Source of the DNA: Przewalskia tangutica
Taxonomy: Eukaryota > Streptophyta > Magnoliopsida > Solanales > Solanaceae
Length of the DNA stretch: 64,000 bases
Assembly (NCBI GenBank): GCA_029844215.1
Contig: CM056736.1
Span: 23,373,501 to 23,437,500, forward strand
Direction of reading: 5' to 3'
Shown: positions 25,101 through 37,100 of the stretch, in pieces
Layout of the letters: each line of letters starts with the position of its first letter
How positions within the stretch are numbered: the stretch's first letter is position 1
Program-made: the position numbers and the translations under genes
Notes under the pieces: generated by a model
Told to the model about the DNA's origin: nothing
The model's database searches: none
What the model saw: the letters and a program-made list of their open reading frames with translations, nothing else

Positions 25101-28100
25101 ACACACTGATTTATTAATCCTTCAGGTTCTTTGTCAGCTCAAGACAGGTTTTAGTTTCAGTACTGTTTTCAGGATACTAATAATTAATTTTGCTTTTAAC
25201 TTGAAAATGAGAAGTTGGAGCAGATAAAATTAGATCATTGGAAGTGGCAGGTGCATTTTCTATGTTCTTTTAGATGGACCTTATTTAAGTCTATTTTATC
25301 AACACAAAAAGGGACCTTATTTCCAGTACCCTGACAGGATAGCTTACTTGAAATAGCTTTTGCAATTGTTCCCAAAAAGGTGGATTCTTGAACCAATTGT
25401 AAAGGCTGTGTGGTAGAGAACATTCGTATATTTCGCTTTCAATTTTTTACTTCTTTTAATTTTATTTGGTAGAAAACTTCTATCGCTCCGCAATGAATTT
25501 CTTACAGTTTTCCAAATAAATACAACAATAACAACAACTATGCCTCAGTCCCAAACAAGTTGGGGTCCGATATGAATCCTCACGGACTATGTTTCTATTT
25601 AAAATTTTAAATGAAACAAATAAAATGTAAACCTAGATCCTTTCTTTGCATCTGTAAAATCCAAATCATGTCCTCCAATTTAGTCATATTTTTCCATGGA
25701 AGGAAAAATGAAGAATATTCTAACACTAGGTGATTTCTTCCATTTGCTTTGGTTCTTGGTGGGCAAAGCTACCCATTATCTGTGTTGGTGGGAGGTAACA
25801 AGTACTTGGTGGAATAGTCGAGGTGTGCACAAGTTGCTTCCAGAAAAAGATAAAAGAAGAATGTTCTCTACCACACGCCATTACAATTGGTTCAAGAAGT
25901 CATTCTTTTCAGTCACAATTGCAAAGGATAGTTCAAGTAAGCTATGTATTTAGGGTATAAGACAGTCTTGCAATATGGTCCATCTAAAGGCACCTTTCAA
26001 TTTTCACTCCACTCAACTGCCCAAGCCAAAAAGCTTTCACCCAAAAAGGATGCAATTGTACAATGGAAGAGATTTATCTGATAATGTATGTATTTCTTGT
26101 GGGTGGTGGGTTATAAAGAATTGAGAAGGTTGACCCGTGAAATGACAATGCTTTTTTAAAGGATGAGAGGCATAAAGATTCTCATAGAGTGATGTCAAAT
26201 GCAAAGGGAAAGAGACAATCACCGATAGGGGCCGGAACGAGGAAGAAAGATAATCACCAAAAAGATGAAAGGGAAGGAGATAGATGAGGAAAGTGGGAAG
26301 AAGATTATAAGTAGTTGGTTAATTTGTAGGTGGTAGGAATCGAATAGGAGACTTCACTTAATTGGAAGTAACTCGTGTGTTTTCGAAATTAGGAAAGCAT
26401 GAGTTGGTGTTAGCTACACCAGATTGTGTTATCTACTCCTAAGAAAAATAATATAATAGACAAGGAAAGAAAAACATCAAACAACAACAACATACCCAGT
26501 GTAATCCCACAAGTGGGGTCTGGGAGGTGTACGCAGACCTTACCTCTATTTTTACAGGTTAGAGAGGCTGGTTCCAATAGACCGTCGGTTCAAAAGAAAT
26601 ATACCCGATGCATGAATATAGGAAAGAAGAAGAGACAATAAAATAACAAATGTGAAAAACAAATATAGTAACAGATATCAATACATATTGGCAAAAAAAC
26701 TACGCGACTACCTAAATCATACGACTACAAGTACGATAACCCTATGTTACCTACTAACCATCTACCTTAATCCTCGACCTCCACATCTTCCTATCTAAGA
26801 TCATGTCCTTGGTCAACTGGAGTTTTGCCATGTTATTTCTAATCATCTCTCCAGTTCTTCTTCGGCCTACCTCGCCTCACCGGTCACCCAACTTTACAAA
26901 TTTAGTAACAATATCTCCAGAGAGTATCTTTTTCCTGACAAAGTGACGGTCAACCTAAATGTGCTTAGTCCTCTCATGAAATACCAGCGATATGAAAGGC
27001 CTCTTTGTTATCACACACAAGTTACATTTGATTGATTTTTTCAATGTTAGTTCTCTGAGAAACTGCTTTATCCAAACTAGCTCACAAGTTGCTACAATCA
27101 TTGCTTGATATTCTGATTCAGCACTAGATCGAGCAACGACACTCTATTTCTTACTCTTCCAGGATACCAAATTATATCCTATTAACACACAATATCCTAA
27201 CGTAGAACGTCTATCAGAGGGAGGGTGATCCTGCATAATTAGCGTATGTATATCCAACGATCTGATCATAGCTTCGATTTTTGAAAAACAATCTTTTACC
27301 TGGAGCTGACTTAATATATTGCAGATTGCGGATAACTGCATCCCAATGACTATCACATGGAGAATTCATAAATTGACTTACAACACTCACAGGAAACGAA
27401 ATGTCAGGTCTAGTCACTGTGAGATAATTCAACTTACCAACCAGCTGCCTATATCTTCCAGGATCACTGAGTGACTCCCCTTGTCCAGGGTTTAGCATTC
27501 GGATCCATATAAGTGTCAATGGGTCTACATCCCATCATTCCTGCCTCCTCAAGAATGCCTAAGGCATACTTGCATTGCGAAATAACAATACGTGACGTGG
27601 ATTGGGCAACCTCAATACCTAAAAAATACTTTAGTCTGCCGAGATCTTTAGTCTGGAAATGCTGAAAAAGATGTTGCTTTAAATTAGTGATACCATCTTG
27701 ATCATTGCCAGTTATAATGATATCGTCAACATAAACCACCAAATAAATACTTATATCTGAAGCAGAATGTCGATAAAACACATAATGATTTTCTTCACTA
27801 TGACCCGTGTTTTGAAAGGCGCTCACCTTATGCCTTTTGGCGCGAGGCGTGGCAAGGCGAGCCTTTGTCTCCAGAAACTGCCTAGGCGTGGCGTGTTTGG
27901 AAAGGCGAGCTTAAGGTGACCATGGCATGATGCGAGCTGTGGCGATGCCTTTTGATTTAAAAAAAACAAAGAAAAGAGCGAAATATTACTCATTTTCATT
28001 CACTTGTCTTGTCCGCTGCTGCTAGGGTTTTCAGCTTGCGATTCCATCGTCCTCAGCCACTGCTAGTTTTTTTTTTCTTTCTTCTTTCTTTTTCGGCGCC

Positions 28101-31100
28101 GCTGGCAGCCATGACTTTCCGACGCCGCAATCAGCCAGATTAGCCTTTTTTTTGTGTTAATTCTCTTCTAAGCTTCTAAAAGGCATTCGCCACGCTTCTA
28201 AAAGGCGCTCGCCACGCCATGCCTCGCCATAAGGCGTGAGGCAAGCCTTTGTCACCACGCCTCGCCTTTTGCCATCCTAAACACTGATTGCGAGTCATGC
28301 CAAACTCCTGAATTGCTATGCTGAATTTTCCAAATCAAGCTTGAGGAGATAACGCGGACTATAAAGTGACCGACGTAATCGACAGACCAGATTAGACTCC
28401 CACTGAGTAACAAAACCAGGTGGTTGCTTCATATAAACTTCCTCAAGATTACCATGGAGAAAAACATTCTTAATGTTCAACTGATAAAGAGGTCAATGAC
28501 AGACAACCATGAATAGAAAAAGACGAACATATGCTATTATAGCCACGGGAGAGGAAGTATCATTGTAATCAAACCCAAATATCTATGTATATCCCTTCGT
28601 AATAAGGCGAGCCTTAAGCCGATCAACTTGGTTGTCCAAACCAACTTTGACTGCATAAATCCAACGACAACCAACAGTAGATTTACATGAAGGAAGAAGA
28701 ACAAGCTCTCAAGTACCACTCGTGTGTAAAGCACATATCTTGTCAATCATAGTCTGCCATCATCCAGGATGAGAAAGGGCTTCATCTGTAGACTTAAGAA
28801 TGGGGACAGAGGACAATGATAATACAAAGACATAATGGGATGATGATAAACGATGATAACTTACAAGGGTATAATATGGGTTAGTATTCGAGTGGACCGT
28901 TTACCTTTCCGAAGTGCAATTCGCTGATCAGGAGGAGACAAGTCTGCCGTAGGTGTAGGGTTCGACGCAGGACATGAATCATCTGGACCTGATGTTGGGT
29001 CTGATGTTGGACGGGATCGACGATGATAATTCAGAAGTGGTGGTACTGTGACTGGAGATGTAAAGTAACGGTAGATTCCTCAAAGGTCAGTGTAGGTAAA
29101 ACCTGAGATATAGGTAAGATCTCAGAGATATCACGATGACCAGAATGAGATCTAAAGTAAGGTTGAGACTAAAAAAATGTATTATCGGCAGTCATAAGAT
29201 ATCGACGGAGATCAGGTGAGAAACAACGATACCCCTTTGGAATTCGAGAATAACCAAGAAAGACACATTTAAGAGAGCGATACGCTAATTTATCTGTCCT
29301 CGGAGCTAGGTTATGCACAAAACATATGCTCCCAAAAACACGAGGAGAATGAGAGTATAGAGATGACTGAGGATATACTATGGAATATGGAATCTGATTC
29401 TGAATAGAAGAAGAGGCATTTGATTAATTAATAGGCAAGACGTGAGGACTGCATCGCCCCAAAAATGCAGCGAAACATGGGATTCAATGAGAAGAGTGTG
29501 AGCAGTCTCAATGAGATGGGTGTAAGGACAAGATTAGAGATGGCAATGGATCCCGGACCCGATCCGGATCCGGTGGATCCAGATCCGTTTTATAGGATAT
29601 GGATATTCAAAGTTTGGTCCCGACGGGTCCGGATCGGACCCGGATCCGTTTATGATGGATCGGATCTGGATCTGGATCTTGTCTTTGAGATCCGTATCCG
29701 GTCCAGATCCGACCCGTGAATCCGTTTTTTATTAAATTAATTATACATTTATTATTTATACATCATGGCACCGAATCCTTTGTAATCTTAATTTTATTTT
29801 ATATTCAAAGCGTCAAGGCCATTATTTTTAATTGAGACACGCTTTTGCGTGTTATTCTTTAATCATTATATTAATCATTTATGTGGTACTTATGTAGTAG
29901 CTTAGGTGTTGAGAGGATTGTTTCTCACTACAAAGAATAGCGATAGACATAACAATTGTCAACAATGTCATTTAGTCCTAATTTACGGATGCATTCCCAT
30001 GATTTCGTTAAATTAAATTGACTCTTTTTCTAGAAAATTTGGACTGATTAGAAGGTACAACTTAATAATCAGTCACTTTGATTTGGATCCAGATCCGATC
30101 CGTGGATCCGGTGGATCCGATGGATCTGGATTTGGATATGATTTTACGGACCCTATGGATCTGGATCTGGATATGGATACATGTATGTAAAACGGATTTG
30201 GATCTGGATCTAGTAGGATCCGGTCCAGATCCTACCCGTTGCCATCCCTAGACAAGATGTTTGATGAATAATTCCTAACTGCTGAAACTGGGAGGATTTG
30301 TATTCTAAGACATTATCACTAAGAAAAGTATGAATAGAAACACCAAATTAATTTTGTATTTCAGCACAAAAACTCTTGAATATATAGAATAAATTAGAAC
30401 GATCTTTCATTAAGAATAGCCAAGTACATATGGAAAAATCGTCAATGAAAGTAACAAAATAACGAAATTCTAAAGGTGAACAGACTCTACTAGGACCCCA
30501 AATATCATAATAAACTAGTAAAAAATAGACTCTGCACGACTCTCAGCACTACGTGAAAAGGTAGCGCGAGTGTGTTTTCTAATTCGACACGACTCACAAT
30601 CTAATTTGGACAGACTAGACAAACTAGGCACCATCTTTTGTAGCTTAAACAGACTCGGATGTCCCAATCGTTTATGGATTAAGTCTGGAGGATCTGTATC
30701 GGAGCATGTTGTGGAGGCATTAGGAGAGGTAAGATAGTAAAGGCCTTGTGATTCATATCATGCACCAATCACCTATCCAGTACTGCGGTCCTGCATAATA
30801 AAAAATCATTAAGAAATATTATGGCACAATTTAGGACACGTGTCAAATGAATGGCAGATGCAAGATTAAAAGGACAACTAAAGATATAAAGAATAGAGTT
30901 TAGAGTGACAGAAGATAGCGGATTAGCTTATCCAACTGGTTTTGTTTGGATCTTATTGACTTAAGCAACCGGTGAAAGAGACTGTGCATAAATAATATTT
31001 GACAAAAGTGATTTATTATCAGAAATATGATCAAAAGCGCCCGAGTCAACGACCCAGATGGAGGGATACTAGACTGTGAAACACAAGCGAAGGAATTACC

Positions 31101-34100
31101 AGCAACAGAAGTATTAGTTTGAGAATATGTGGCTACTTATGGAGATGTCTGCTTACTTGCTCGATAATTAAGCTACTCATTATATTCCTCTTCAGATAAA
31201 ACCTCGGATTTCCTGTAGTGTCAAAACAACATGAACATTGTTGGGTGATTTACGACATACGTCACGAGTGTGTCCAAACTTATGACAATAACTATACTGA
31301 TATCATTGGGTAGTGGACCATGTAGAGCACGACATACGTCGCGAGTGTGTCCAAACTTATGACAATAACTACACTTAGTTTGAGATTTTTTAACATGACC
31401 TCGTCGATTATCCATAGACTGAGATGTTCGGTTCTTTATGGTTTGAGATGCGAGAACAGATGAGTCAACGGTTGGTGATGAAACCACCATATCATTAGGA
31501 GGCGCATTAAGACTAAGCAAACGGGAAAATAGTTCATCAATTGTAGGAAGCGTAGGACTAGTCAAAATCTGATCACGCACTGAACAAAGGTCAGTAGGAA
31601 GTCCAATAAGTGTAAGAACTAAGAACTAGAAACAACATCTGTCTTTTCTCCAATTGTTTCTCAATGTTCGTAGTGATTGACATCAATTGCTCAAATTCCT
31701 CCATGACTGCATGTACATGTCCCAAGTAAGTATACATAACTGATTTATCTTGAAATTGGTCATCCGAGATATATGCTATTATTCTCTCTCTCCCCCACCC
31801 CTCTCACTTGCTCGATAACGGTAACATCCCCCGCCCCCACATCGACACACCACCACCATCGACCACTGACCGTCGACGTTGCTCTGTCCGCCGACCACCG
31901 GTAATTAGGTACGCTGCCCTGACATTGCTCTGTCTTCTGTTTTTCTTTTTCTTCCCCCTTGTTATTCTTTCTTTATCCTTCCACCACTACTGGCAGTCAG
32001 AGTATGTGGTTGTATCATCGTCGGCGACTATCAACCGTAACCTGTCACCACCGGTGAACAGATCTGGTCAATAAGGACCTTCAAAGATCACCACCGACAG
32101 CAACCTCCGTCAGCCTCCTCCGACGATGAAAATCAGGTTTCTTCTTGTTTTCAAGCCCAAGACAGGTCCTATCTCAGCCTTCTACTATATTTCTATTTGT
32201 GCACATCATTTACGGTAGTGCTCTAGTTAGTGCCAGTAGTTTTTGTGCGTTTTGCCCTTTAGTGTATTTCAATAACGGTCTTTATTTACGGGTAGCATTC
32301 TAGTTAGTGCTAATAGTTTTTGTGCATTTCTTGTTCTCTATTTTCATTCTTGCTTACTGTTAATAGCGTTGTATTCTTGCTAACTTGTGCTTTAGTGTTG
32401 GTTCCCTTGTGTGTTAACGTTAACCTCTGAGTAGTTTTTTTGCTCTAGTGGCTTTGGTGAATGATGGTAGACTAGGGTCATGTCCTCGGTTGGGGACGGG
32501 GCGAGGGCTAAGGGGTAAGAGGGGTAGGGGAGGTGCTAGGCTGAGAATAGGGTCTTGGAACATTGAAACTTTAACAGGGAAGTCCATAGAGCTAGTTAAG
32601 ATTCTTAAGAAGAGGAAAATTAATATAGCCTGTGATGGGTCTCGGGTAGGTCGAGGTATAGGAATGAGGTAGACATTTTAGTAGACAACGAGCTGAGGGT
32701 CAAGTGGTAGAGGTTAGGAGAGTCAATGACAGAATGATGGTGATTAAGTTGGTAGTTGGAGGGTTCGCTATGAACATTCTTAGTGTTTTACGCACCGCAA
32801 GCGGGCTTGGACCAGGAGGAGAAGAGGCGCTTTTGGGAGGATTTGGATGAGGTGGTGGGAGGTATACCACCCACTGAGAAGTTATTTGTAGAAGGGGATT
32901 TTAATGAACATATCGGGTCACTTCCGGGGTTATGACGACGTGCATGGAGGCTTTTGCCTTAGGGACAAGAACGGGGGAGGCATCTTACTTTTGGAGTTTG
33001 CTAAAACTTTTGGGATGGTGATAGCCAATTCGAGGTTCTTGAAAAAGGAGCGCTTGGTGACTTTCCGTAGTTCAGTGGCTAAGACTTATATAGACTTTTT
33101 TTCTCCTTTAAGGTTGATACCAGTCTTTGTAAAGACTGTAAGGTTATTCCGAGTTTCTTACAACCCGTCATAATCTTTTGGAGATCAAGATGGAGAAGAA
33201 GAGGAGGGTTGTGATGACAGACTAAGAATCAAATGGGGGAGTTTGACCATGGCTAGTGCACAGGGGATATGGGAGAGATTGTTGGCCAGGGGGAGTAGTG
33301 GGGATGCGATCGGTATGTGGGATAGGACGGTTAGTTGCATTTGGGAGGTAGCTAGAGAAATGATGGGGGTCTCGCGGGGTAGCCGTGGTGGGCATCGAGG
33401 GGACTGGTGGTGTAATGGTAAAATTAAAGAGAAGATGGAAGCAAAGAAAGTGGCGTATGCGAAATTGATAGAAAGAAATGATGAGGTAGAGCTGTGAACG
33501 AATAGAAAATTATATAAGATGGCAAGTAAAGAGGCAAAGTTATCGGTTACGACGGCGAAAACGGTGGCTTTTGAACGTCTATATGTGGAATTGGAGGAAA
33601 AAGTCGGGGATAAGAAGTTGTACAGACTAGCCATGACGAGGGAGAAGAGGACCCGTGACTTGGATCAAGTGAGGTGCATCAAGGACGAGGACGACAAAGT
33701 ACTGGTGAAGGACGTGCATATTAGACGGAGGTGACAATCTTATATAAACTCTTGAATGAAGGAGATAAAGACATTGTGCTGGGAGATCTGGAGAAATCCG
33801 GAAGGTACCGGGATTTTGGATATTGTAAGAGTATTAAGGTTGTGGATGTTCAGGGTGTTGTTCGCAGGTTGCGCAAGGGACGAGCGACCGGACCGGATGA
33901 GATCCAGTTGAATTTTGGAAGAGCGCAGGCATGATAGGTTTGGAGTGGCTGCTGAGTTGTTTAATGTCATTTTTAAGACGGCAAGAATGCCTGAAGAATG
34001 GAGATGGAGTACAATAATTCCTTTGTACAAGAACTAAGATGACATCCAGAGTTGCAACAACTATAGGGGTATCAAGCTGCTAAGTCACGCTATGAAAGTT

Positions 34101-37100
34101 TGGTAAAGGGTCATTGAGAGGAGGGTGAGAAGAGACGTGTCTATTTCTAAGAATAAGTTTGGATTTATGTTGGGGCGTTCGACTACAGATTGATGGGACT
34201 CGCGGAGTGAACGCTGAGCTAGAGATTTGGAGATATGCTCTGGAGTCTAAAGAGTTCAGGCTGAGTAGGACTAAGACATAATACTTGGAGTGCAAGTTCA
34301 GTAACGGGAGCGATCATGAGACAGGTGTGGATGTGAGGCTTGGTAATCAGGTCATTCCAAAGGAAGGAAGTTTCAAGTATTTCGGGTCTATTATTCAAGG
34401 GAATGGAGAGATTGATGACGATGTCACACATCGTATTGGTGTAGGGTGGATGAAATGGAGGCTCGCATCTGGAGTTTTATGCGATAAAAAGGTACCATCA
34501 AAACGTAAAGGCAAGTTCTATAGGGTGGTGGTTAGACAGACTATATTGTATGGGGCGAGTGTTGGTCAGTCAAGACTTTGCACATCCAAAAGATGAAAGT
34601 TGCGGAGATAAGGATGTGTAGAGGAGAGGCACAAATGCCCAGTGCGGAGGTGTGGAGGTTGGCTATGGACGGGTTCAGGGGTAGAGGTAGGCCGAAGAAG
34701 TATTGGAGAGAGGTAATTAGACGAGATATGACGCAGGTGCAACTTACTGAAGACATGACCTTAGATAGGGGGTTGTGGAAGACACAAATTATGGTAGAAG
34801 GGTAGTAGGTAGTTGAGCTTAGTCCTACTTACGCTTACATACTGGTAGTTGTAGTATTATTATTGTAGCCTTGTTTAGCCTATCATACTCGTAGGCGCAG
34901 TATTGTTTTGTAGTTCCTTGTCCTTTGATTTCTACTGCTGTATGTTCTTTTGTGTACTTTGTTTATCTTATTTACCTGCGTTAGTTACTGTTTATTTTTT
35001 CAGAATGCTTTATCATGGCTTATTCGCTTTTGTTACTCTCATTTTCATATTGTTTTAAATTTCTTGTACGGGTCTGACCGTTTCTCTTGCTCTTGCTTTT
35101 ACTTGTGCTTATGCTTTTTCTTGAGCCGATGGTCTTTTGGAAACAGTCTATCTACTTACCAAGGTAGAGGTAAGATCTGGATACACTCTACCCTCCCCAG
35201 ACCCTACGTTGTGGGATTTCACTGGGTATGTTGTTGTTATTCGAGATATCACATCATAAAATCGAGATATGCCATTAGTGTATAAAGCGCAAGTCTTTTC
35301 CCAAACTGAATAACATGTCTTGAAGCAACGAAGCTAGAGTATCAATAGATCGCCACAGAAGACTAAATAATTGAGTGTCAACTTTCTCCCACTGTGCTTT
35401 GGCATTTCCATCTCATTGGCCTTTTCCTTTTCGTCAACCACAATAGACTTTTACGTTAAGTGATCTTGAACACCTGGGCCCTTGCACCACAACTCAATCG
35501 AGGAAGCCCTAACTAAATAGTTTGAGCTTCCCATTAACGGTTCTGAAGTGATCATAGGGCTTGAACTTCCAATTCTCATGTTTTTGGAGCTAAATATCAG
35601 ATCCGAAAGACGTTTCGTGAAATGGAAAATGTATAGCCTAAATCTGGAAAATATAGGTCGTCAGAATCTGGAATAAATCAAAATCGCAGCCGGAATCTGA
35701 AAAGAAAAAAGCTTTTGTCGTCGGAAAAATAGATTTGTCGGAAAGTGGTCGAAATCTGAAAAATATTATATGGGTAGTCTCGGAATGAAGAGGTCATGCA
35801 ACTGACAAAAAGAAATTGCTGGAAAAGTGTCCGGAAAACTTCTCAAACGCCGGTGCGTGAGACAAATGTGCCGCCAGAGTTTGGTTGTTATCGGCGCGTG
35901 TGGGCGCGTGACTGGTCAGATGTCGGAGCAGCTGACTAGGCTTTTTCGCCGTACCTTTCTTAGTGTAATGGCAGTGTTTGTTTTTGCAAACACGAAAGGA
36001 AAAAGAATATGACGCAAAACAGTGTTGTACAGTCGCCGGAGTTGATATGCACGGGACTGTCTGACTGTATTTTCGAGATGTTTCTCACCAATGCTCTGAT
36101 ACATTGCAAATATGGGAGAAATATTATTATTGAATTGTGTATCTACATTATTACATTGAGCCTTATTTATAGTTACTACATCCCAATCCTTTTCCATGTA
36201 GGATACTATATACAAATCCTATTCCTATTCTTATTCTAACAACTTCATTCTTAATCATATCCCTCCTAGTATGTCCACACATCCATCTGAGCGTCTTCAT
36301 TTCCGCTACATTCATCTTCTAAACGTGGGCACCCTTAACTGGCCAATACTCTGCCCCATATAATAGTGTTGGTCTAACTACCACTCTCTGTAGAATTTAC
36401 CTTTAAGCCTAGGTGACACTTTCTTATCCCAAAGTACCCCAGAGGCGAGCCTCCATTTCTCCCACCCTGCCCCAATACGGTGTGCGACATCAACATCAAT
36501 TTTTCCATCTCCTTGAATTATGGACTCAAAATACTTAAAGTTATCCCTCTTAGGTATGACTAGTGCCTCAATCTTCACTTCCACCACCGACTCATACGCC
36601 ACATCGTTGAACTTGCACTTTAGGTACTCTGTATGTCTTAATACTGCTTAACTTGAAACCTTTTGACTCTAAGGCCTCTCTCCCCACTTCTAGCCTATCA
36701 TTAAGATTTAAGACCACTACGTGTCTGGTCAATCAAGGAAAATAGGAACGGGCCAAGTGTTGATCCTGGTGCAACCCTATCTCGATCGGAAAGTGGTCCG
36801 AGTCACCTCCCATTGTCCTAACCCGGGTTTTGGCTCCACGTACAAGAAAGAAAAACATCATTTGGTGTTATCAAGGGGTTACATTTAAAAGAAGGTTTTC
36901 CTAACTTTCTCCTGCCCTTACGCACCGAACGACTTTTACAAACTTGTCTCGGAAATGAAAAGGGGGAAAACAAGTTTTGCAGCAACACTTTCTCAAAATT
37001 GATTATTTTGAGAATGTCTAGTGTATGAGAGTATACAGTGAGCTTGGTCTAGTTTCTATGCAAATGAATATTCGAGGTGTTTTTTCTGTGATTTTTGATA

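Larger units (their letters stand above)
31773..35241 (+). mobile_element. RTE-type LINE, plus strand, internally deleted
   Basis: The copy lies between CGAGATAT repeats (31765-31772 and 35242-35249). It has a C-rich and CT-rich 5' leader with a CACC-rich stretch, an endonuclease region from about 32540 (IGSWNIETLTGKSIEL; VEGDFN near 32895), and a C-terminal ORF part at 34200-34806. It ends with CCCCAGACCC..GTGGGATTTCACTGGG and TTGTTGTTATT. That 3' end is shared with TS SINEs, the known LINE-SINE partnership in Solanaceae. The whole RT catalytic core is missing at about 34190. It interrupts the copia gag region. Confidence 0.85.
26886..36241 (-). mobile_element. Ty1/copia retrotransposon, minus strand, 3' LTR lost, multiply invaded
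   Basis: On the minus strand the element runs from a 5' LTR (36105-36241) and primer-binding site through a gag zinc knuckle (about 31345-31390), decayed integrase and RT N-terminal sequence (30900-28300) to RT (YVDDIIITGND, near 27730) and RNase H (SSAESEY, near 27110). It stops near 26886 within the C-terminus, joining directly to RTE sequence. So the 3' LTR and flanking LINE sequence were lost together. Later insertions are hAT MITEs at 27805-28286 and 29535-30250, and an RTE LINE at 31773-35241. All are in insertase intron 5. Confidence 0.87.
26480..36845 (-). mobile_element. RTE-type LINE fragment split by a copia element
   Basis: The perfect 15-bp repeat GAAAGAAAAACATCA occurs at 26465-26479 and 36846-36860. 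Just inside the left copy is an RTE 3' end on the minus strand (GTTG-repeat tail at 26480-26492, then the TS-like GTGGGATTACACTGGG type end and LQLTKDMILDRKMWRSRI). Inside the right copy is the upstream part of the same ORF (minus strand 36242-36830, with KLKGKFYRxVVRPTLLYGAEYW and KMNVAEMKTLRWMCGHT). The two parts are successive segments of one LINE. Everything from about 26886 to 36241 is a later copia insertion. The RTE copy is 5'-truncated and lacks its catalytic box. Confidence 0.82.
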
